A stretch of 64,000 bases of DNA, taken from positions 4,712,001 through 4,776,000 of the forward strand of contig NZ_CP170448.1 of NCBI RefSeq assembly GCF_042466685.1, read 5' to 3'. Shown one piece after another: positions 58,985 to 64,000 of the stretch; the stretch's first letter is position 1; each line of letters begins with the position of its first letter. The stretch comes from Vreelandella sp042466685. GTDB taxonomy: Bacteria > Pseudomonadota > Gammaproteobacteria > Pseudomonadales > Halomonadaceae. A program made the translations under genes and the position numbers. The notes under the pieces were generated by a model. It was not told the DNA's origin. It saw only the letters and a list, made by a program, of their open reading frames with translations, and searched no databases.

Positions 58985-59521
58985 ATGGCAAGGAAACATA
59001 CTCCCCAGCGGCGCCATCGTCAGGCAAGTAAAACAGCCCTGTTGATTATCGGCGAAGGCCCAGACGATCAAGCCTTTATCAAACATATGCATCAGCTGTT
59101 TCGATCCGACTATTCAGACGTGAAGACGACGATAGAAAAGCAGTCAGGGGGCTCGCCCGGTAATATCATTACCAATGCCACCCGAAAATATGGACACCTG
59201 GCATTCGACCAACGCTTTCTTGTGCTGGATGCCGATGTGCCGCCTACCCAGCAGGATCACGACAAGGCCTTAAAATACGGCTACCAGATTATCCTCTGGT
59301 TGCCCACCTGCCTTGAAGGAGCCCTGCTAGAGGTACTGGGTGAACGAGTCATCGGCCATGAGACCGCTCAGCAGCTAAAAAACCGTTTACACCCTCGACT
59401 GGCTGGCCATCACACCCAGCCAGCAGCCTACGCGGTGCTATTTACCAGAGCCGTGCTTCAGGCATCAGACAATATCTCGGTCAATACCGTCCGCAACGCC
59501 CTTGCCGGACAACTTATTTAA
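58985..59521 (+). CDS. RloB-like TOPRIM-type nuclease protein
   Basis: A 178-residue protein with a basic N-terminus (MARKHTPQRRHRQASKTALL) and a TOPRIM-like core: E24 in IIGEGPDDQAF and the DxD pair D82/D84 in RFLVLDADVPP, with GG(S)PGN before it. These acidic residues bind Mg in TOPRIM nucleases. The size and order after the ATPase match RloB. The pair RloA-RloB is likely a toxin/effector unit activated by the ATPase. The gene ends 40 bp before hsdM, within the same transcript. Confidence 0.87.
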   Translation: MARKHTPQRRHRQASKTALLIIGEGPDDQAFIKHMHQLFRSDYSDVKTTIEKQSGGSPGNIITNATRKYGHLAFDQRFLVLDADVPPTQQDHDKALKYGYQIILWLPTCLEGALLEVLGERVIGHETAQQLKNRLHPRLAGHHTQPAAYAVLFTRAVLQASDNISVNTVRNALAGQLI

Positions 59522-59561
59522 TCTCTCCGCTCATTCTTAAAGCGGGTTAAAAGGCGCCTTC

Positions 59562-61187
59562 ATGACCCACAACGACATCGTTCAAAAACTCTGGAACCTG
59601 TGTGACGTACTGCGTGATGACGGCATCAACTACTCCGACTACGTCACCGAGCTGGTGCTGCTGCTATTTATCAAGATGGTGCATGAGAATACCGAAGCGG
59701 GCACCCTGAAGAAGCACCCGCTGCCGGAAGGGTGTCGCTGGACAGATCTGAACAATAAATCCGGCATTAACCTGCTGGACGACTACAAGCGCATTCTGCT
59801 CAGCCTCTCCAGCGGCCGCGATGGCACCGGCCGCTTGGTTCATACCGACCCGCTGATCAGCGCCGTGTACGCCGATGCGCAAACCCGCCTACGGGAGCCG
59901 CGCCATTTAGAGCAGATGATCAAAACCCTGGATCAGATCGACTGGTTTAGCGCGCAAAAAGATGGCCTGGGCGATTTATACGAAGGCCTGTTGGAGAAGA
60001 ACGCCAACGAAACCAAATCCGGCGCGGGCCAGTACTTTACGCCCCGCGCGCTGATCAACAGTATGGTGCGCTACCTCAAGCCCCAGCACAGCGAACTTAT
60101 TCAAGACCCAGCAGCGGGCACGGCAGGCTTTTTGACCGCTGCCGACCAATACATTAAAGAGCACACCGACGACCTCGCCGACCTGGACGCCCAGCAGCAG
60201 CTATTTCAGCAAAACAAAGCCTTTGTCGGCATTGAGCTGGTGCCCGGCACCCGTCGCCTGGCGTTAATGAACTGCCTGCTACACGGCATGGAAGGCGATG
60301 ACGAAGGCGTGGTGCATCTCGGCAACGCCCTGGGCCAAGCGGGCGCAAGCCTCGCCAAAGCCGATGTAATACTGGCCAACCCGCCCTTTGGCACCAGCAA
60401 AGGCGGCGACGCCAGCATTACTCGCGACGACCTGACGTTCAAGACCAATAACAAGCAGCTCGCCTTTCTGCAGCACATCTACCGCAACTTGAAACCCGGT
60501 GGCCGCGCCGCCGTGGTACTACCGGATAACGTGCTGTTTGAAGCGGGCGTGGGCACCGAGGTGCGCCGCGACCTGATGGATAAATGCAATCTGCACACCA
60601 TTTTGCGCCTGCCCACCGGCATCTTCTACGCCCAGGGTGTGAAGACCAACGTGCTGTTCTTCACCAAAGGTAGCGCCACGGATAAGCTCCAGGAAGAAGG
60701 TTGCACCGAGAACCTCTGGGTGTATGACCTGCGCACCAATATGCCGAGCTTCGGCAAGCGCACCCCTTTTGGCGAGCAGCACCTGAAGCCATTCGAGGCG
60801 GTTTTTGGCGATAGCTCTAACGGCCAAAGTGAACGCCAGGAAGGCGAGTGGTCGTTCAACGCCGACGAGATCGCCGTCGATGCCGAGGCCTCGGAAGAAA
60901 ACCAGGGGGTGAGTGACGACCGCCTCGCCAAATCCCGCTGGCGTTGCTTCAGCCGCGAGTGGATTCGTGACACCAAGGGCGACTCGCTGGATATCAGTTG
61001 GCTCAAGGACAAGAACAGCGTGGATGCCGCCAACCTGCCCGAGCCCAGTGTGCTAGCCAGCGAAGCGATGAGCGAGTTGGTTCAGGCGATGGGAGAACTG
61101 GATAGCTTGATGCGGGAATTGGGCGCTGAGGAAGAAGCGGATGGGCAACGGGTGCTTTTAAAGGAAGTGCTGGGGGAAGTTAAGTGA
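59562..61187 (+). CDS. hsdM: Type I restriction enzyme, methyltransferase subunit HsdM
   Basis: A 541-residue N6-adenine methyltransferase. The N-terminal helical domain (IVQKLWNLCDVLRDDGINYS) is followed by the SAM site QDPAAGTAGFLTAADQYIKE, motif IV VILANPPFGTSKGG, and PGGRAAVVLPDNVLFEAGVG with LRLPTGIFYAQGVKTNVLFF. It modifies adenines in the target set by HsdS and, with HsdR, forms the restriction complex. It overlaps hsdS by 4 bp. The C-terminal 130 residues are acidic and helical. Confidence 0.96.
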   Translation: MTHNDIVQKLWNLCDVLRDDGINYSDYVTELVLLLFIKMVHENTEAGTLKKHPLPEGCRWTDLNNKSGINLLDDYKRILLSLSSGRDGTGRLVHTDPLISAVYADAQTRLREPRHLEQMIKTLDQIDWFSAQKDGLGDLYEGLLEKNANETKSGAGQYFTPRALINSMVRYLKPQHSELIQDPAAGTAGFLTAADQYIKEHTDDLADLDAQQQLFQQNKAFVGIELVPGTRRLALMNCLLHGMEGDDEGVVHLGNALGQAGASLAKADVILANPPFGTSKGGDASITRDDLTFKTNNKQLAFLQHIYRNLKPGGRAAVVLPDNVLFEAGVGTEVRRDLMDKCNLHTILRLPTGIFYAQGVKTNVLFFTKGSATDKLQEEGCTENLWVYDLRTNMPSFGKRTPFGEQHLKPFEAVFGDSSNGQSERQEGEWSFNADEIAVDAEASEENQGVSDDRLAKSRWRCFSREWIRDTKGDSLDISWLKDKNSVDAANLPEPSVLASEAMSELVQAMGELDSLMRELGAEEEADGQRVLLKEVLGEVK

Positions 61188-62548
61188 TGGAGTTTTCGCA
61201 AACACCTCCTAATTGGTTGCAGGTCAAGCTAGTCGAGATTGCTACCCTGAATATGGGCCAATCGCCGTCAAGTTCGGACGTAAATGATTTTGGAGAAGGT
61301 ATAGCTTTTTTCCAAGGAAAGGCTGACTTTGGGAAGCTGCATCCCACCGCACGAAAGTTTTGTACCGCTCCAAAGAAAACTGCAGAATCCGGCGATATTC
61401 TGCTGTCGGTTCGAGCACCTGTCGGGCCGACAAATGTCGCAAATCAAAAAACCGCTATTGGCCGCGGGCTGGCTGCGATTAGAGCAGAAGCAAAATATGT
61501 CGAACCAAAATTCCTGATTCATTATTTCCGTTGCATTGAGCCGTGGATGAGCCAGCAGGGAACGGGAACTACATTCAAAGCAGTATCTGGAGCTTTTTTA
61601 AAAGAGCTCGATACTGTTTTCCCCCCGCTCATCGAACAAAAAGTCATCGCCAACAAACTCGACACCCTCCTTACTCAGGTTGAAAACACCCAGGCCCGCC
61701 TTGATGGCATTCCCAAAATCCTCAAACGATTCCGCCAATCCGTGCTGGCAGCTGCGGTGAGTGGGCGGTTGACGGAGGAGTGGCGCAAAAAACACTCAAT
61801 TCATGACAAATGGCAACAAGTATCTCTCGGAGATCTTATTGAAAACGGCCCTCAGAATGGGATCTACAAGCCAAACAATCTTTATGGCTCTGGTTGCTTA
61901 ATTATTCGAATTGATAGCTTTTATGATGGCCTAATTGCTAAATGGGAAGGATTGAAACGAGTTCAAGTGGAGCCTTTAGAGATTCAAAAATGGGGAGTTC
62001 GTCAGGGTGACATTCTGATTAACCGTGTAAATAGCATCGAATATCTTGGAAAGAGTGCACTCGTTTCTGAATTGATAGAACCAGCCATATTTGAAAGCAA
62101 TATCATGCGACTGTCCCTTAGGAGAGAGCTGGCAGAACCCAGCTTTATCTCTCTATTTCTGAGAAGCCCAGTCGGGCTGGAGCGGCTAAGGGCCAATGCC
62201 AAACTTGCAGTAAATCAAGCAAGCATCAATCAAAACGATGTAAAAAGCTGCCTTTTGAAGTTACCGAAACTCGCTGAGCAAACCGAAATCGTCCGCCGAG
62301 TCGACCAACTCTTCGCCCACGCCGACCGCATCGAGCAGCAGGTCGATCAGGCCCTGGCGCGAGTCAATAACCTCACCCAATCCACCCTCGCCAAAGCGTT
62401 TCGCGGTGAGCTCACCGAGCAGTGGCGCAAGGATAACCCCGAGCTGATCAGCGGCGAGAACAGCGCCGAGGCGTTACTGGAGAGGATCAAGGCAGAACGG
62501 GCGGCGAAAGCGCCAGCAAAACGTACAAGGAAGAAGGCAACGGCATGA
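61184..62548 (+). CDS. hsdS: Type I restriction enzyme, specificity subunit HsdS
   Basis: A 454-residue DNA-recognition subunit with two target-recognition domains (about 1-150 and 205-345), each followed by a conserved helical spacer: IEQKVIANKLDTLLTQVENT to LAAAVSGRLTEEWR, and EQTEIVRRVDQLFAHADRIE to LAKAFRGELTEQWR. The two spacers are clearly related, giving the usual internal symmetry. The recognition domains are lower in G+C than the rest, consistent with exchange between strains. A bipartite DNA site is expected but cannot be predicted. Both ends overlap neighbours by 4 bp. Confidence 0.95.
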   Translation: MMEFSQTPPNWLQVKLVEIATLNMGQSPSSSDVNDFGEGIAFFQGKADFGKLHPTARKFCTAPKKTAESGDILLSVRAPVGPTNVANQKTAIGRGLAAIRAEAKYVEPKFLIHYFRCIEPWMSQQGTGTTFKAVSGAFLKELDTVFPPLIEQKVIANKLDTLLTQVENTQARLDGIPKILKRFRQSVLAAAVSGRLTEEWRKKHSIHDKWQQVSLGDLIENGPQNGIYKPNNLYGSGCLIIRIDSFYDGLIAKWEGLKRVQVEPLEIQKWGVRQGDILINRVNSIEYLGKSALVSELIEPAIFESNIMRLSLRRELAEPSFISLFLRSPVGLERLRANAKLAVNQASINQNDVKSCLLKLPKLAEQTEIVRRVDQLFAHADRIEQQVDQALARVNNLTQSTLAKAFRGELTEQWRKDNPELISGENSAEALLERIKAERAAKAPAKRTRKKATA

Positions 62549-64000
62549 CGTCCCACCCTACGGCTTCAACCACACAGGCCGAGCGCATACTTTCGTTCTG
62601 GCACAAGGTCGAGTTTTTCGAATCCGCCGAGCTCAAGGGCATCGACCACGGTAAGGGCGCCATTCACTACCGCAGTGATGAGTTGCTGGAAGCACCGACC
62701 TGCCTGCCGTGGCTGGACTCTGAAAAGGTCAGGCGCGCAGGTAAGGAGTACTGGCCCGGGAAAGCGTATCGCTTCAAACTCTACCTGGGCGTGTTTGCGC
62801 GCAGCGAAATTTTCCGCGTGGCCCGCGAAGCGTACCCAGAGAAAACCGACGCCTGGGTGGAGCGCAGCCGCGATGAGGGGCTAACCTGCTCGATGAGCGT
62901 GGCGGTGAAAGAAGATGGCTGCATCGATCAAGAAAGTTTTGAGATATCGACCGCCCCCTGGATGCTAGGCGCATTGCAGCAAGGCACGCTGGATGATGCC
63001 ACGCTGGATGCGTTTGAAACGGCCACGGAGCTGTTTCGCGAGCGGCTCACCACGATTCTCACCGTGGCCGATAACCTCAAACGCGAGCACGGTCTACCGC
63101 CCAAGCTCACGACGTTCGAGCTGATCGAACTCCTCAAGGCGATGCAGCGCTGGACTACCTTTGCGCCGGAAAGCGAGTCGCCAGCGTTGGTCGTGCAGCT
63201 GTTTTCGTCCACCAAGAACGTCACCGAAGACCCGCCCCAGAGCGAGGTTTTAGAGTGGTCTGCGCTGGGCGATCTTACCCATCGGCTGGAAACGCCAACT
63301 CACGACGCTGCCGTTGCGACAGAAGTGTCTGCCGAGTCAGGCGACGCAGCGGTGTCGATCAACGAGATCGCCATTCTCAACAGTTTCTTTATTCGTGACC
63401 TAGAAGCGGTTATGAAACATATGAAGACTCAGGGGCTTGCCCCCGGTTCGCCCCTGGCGTGCTATCTGACAGGGGAGAGCCAGCGCCACCCAGACCTTCT
63501 GCGACCAGAAGGACGTGAGCTGCTGATGAGCACATTGGCTCCCGAGCGCATGCCTGATGGCCGTTGGCCGGATAAAGACGAGCATTCAATGAGTCTGATG
63601 CAACAGTTCGCCATCAACACTATCGATGACACGCTGGCAAAGACCGGGCTTTACTCCGTTAACGGCCCACCTGGCACCGGCAAGACTACCATGCTGCGCG
63701 ACCTAGTTGCCCGTAACATGGTCAAGCGTGCCGAGGTGCTGGCCTCTCTTTCGTCACCAGAGGCAGCGTTCGGCGAGAATCTGCATGCCAACATTGATGG
63801 CGACACCATTATTAAAACGCTGATCCCCGAGCTGACCGGCTTCGAAATGGTGGTGGCTTCCAGCAACAACGCGGCGGTAGAGAACGTCACGCGAGAATTG
63901 CCGCAAACCAAGGCGTTGGGCGAGGCCTATCGGGACTTAGCCTTTTTGAAGCCGGTGGGCCAGAAGCTCGCAGCCCCCCACACGCAAAAAGCGGGGACTG
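62545..64000 (+). CDS. Large SF1 (COG1112-like) helicase/ATPase, 5' part, runs off the edge
   Basis: The frame opens with an ATG overlapping the hsdS stop by 4 bp and stays open for 485 codons to the end of the window. The N-terminal 360 residues (beginning ERILSFWHKVEFFESAELKG after a short leader) match no domain I know. At about residue 373 stands the Walker A region YSVNGPPGTGKTTMLRDLVA, then FEMVVASSNNAAVENVTREL, motif Ia of UPF1-like SF1 helicases. It is translationally coupled to hsdS and so a fourth accessory of this restriction operon. Motifs II-VI would lie beyond the edge. Confidence 0.8.
   Translation, partial: MTSHPTASTTQAERILSFWHKVEFFESAELKGIDHGKGAIHYRSDELLEAPTCLPWLDSEKVRRAGKEYWPGKAYRFKLYLGVFARSEIFRVAREAYPEKTDAWVERSRDEGLTCSMSVAVKEDGCIDQESFEISTAPWMLGALQQGTLDDATLDAFETATELFRERLTTILTVADNLKREHGLPPKLTTFELIELLKAMQRWTTFAPESESPALVVQLFSSTKNVTEDPPQSEVLEWSALGDLTHRLETPTHDAAVATEVSAESGDAAVSINEIAILNSFFIRDLEAVMKHMKTQGLAPGSPLACYLTGESQRHPDLLRPEGRELLMSTLAPERMPDGRWPDKDEHSMSLMQQFAINTIDDTLAKTGLYSVNGPPGTGKTTMLRDLVARNMVKRAEVLASLSSPEAAFGENLHANIDGDTIIKTLIPELTGFEMVVASSNNAAVENVTRELPQTKALGEAYRDLAFLKPVGQKLAAPHTQKAGT

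Noticed and set aside
57821..59521. Calling the ATPase/TOPRIM pair PARIS (AriA/AriB)
   Set aside because: The second protein is only 178 residues and looks RloB-like rather than like the longer DUF4435 AriB; kept as a related, not identical, system.
1..64000. tRNA, rRNA and replication origin
   Set aside because: No cloverleaf with a TTCGANTC-type arm and CCA end, no rRNA core sequences and no DnaA-box cluster were recognised by eye; a tRNAscan run would be decisive.

Overview
The window looks like a chromosomal segment of a moderately halophilic gammaproteobacterium, most probably Halomonas or a close relative (Halomonadaceae). The basis is the mid-range G+C, the acidic exported proteins, the gene order recG-oxyR / spoT-rpoZ-gmk, the phoBR-ubiA-ubiC arrangement and the wealth of TTT, TRAP and NSS-type transporters. 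This is recognition from gene content, not a database match.

Layout. 1-5.5 kb: a carboxylate uptake and catabolism cluster (end of a membrane transporter, SDR dehydrogenase, tctCBA tripartite transporter, IclR regulator, catabolic-type AroQ), with two IclR-type operator palindromes in the divergent promoter region. 5.5-13.7 kb: DUF72 protein, NSS symporter, HexR regulator, a nested inverted-repeat element, uvrD, a Tat-exported TRAP binding protein and a thioesterase. 13.7-25 kb: phosphate region (pstSCAB-phoU and phoBR, with Pho boxes) enclosing cysZ, a PCu(A)C copper chaperone and an AT-rich interval. That interval holds three paralogous small acidic exported proteins; the second and third each have a conserved, hairpin-rich, terminator-ended RNA element downstream.

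25-36.3 kb: ubiAC, rubredoxin reductase, HU, an SCP2-like protein, LysR, a frameshifted cysE, and a catabolic block (VOC protein, aldehyde dehydrogenase, hydroxyacid dehydrogenase, M20 amidohydrolase, two-gene DUF3100 membrane system). 36.5-46.5 kb: housekeeping genes yccS, recG, oxyR, yeeZ, ridA, spoT, rpoZ and gmk. 46.5-53 kb: extensin-like protein, glycine-zipper lipoprotein, MFS exporter, 3-methyladenine glycosylase, pirin, a zinc alcohol dehydrogenase with divergent Lrp regulator, and a histidine phosphatase.

53-64 kb is a defence island: a DUF1016/YhcG nuclease, then one colinear run hsdR - RloA-like ATPase - RloB-like TOPRIM protein - hsdM - hsdS - large SF1 helicase. The helicase overlaps hsdS by 4 bp and runs off the right edge. 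The most interesting items are this ATPase/TOPRIM pair plus helicase wired into a type I restriction operon, and the two-copy structured RNA (GGA-bearing hairpins, one compensatory pair change) linked to the DLxxDEGD secreted proteins. I saw no rRNA, tRNA, CRISPR array, intact insertion sequence or replication origin.
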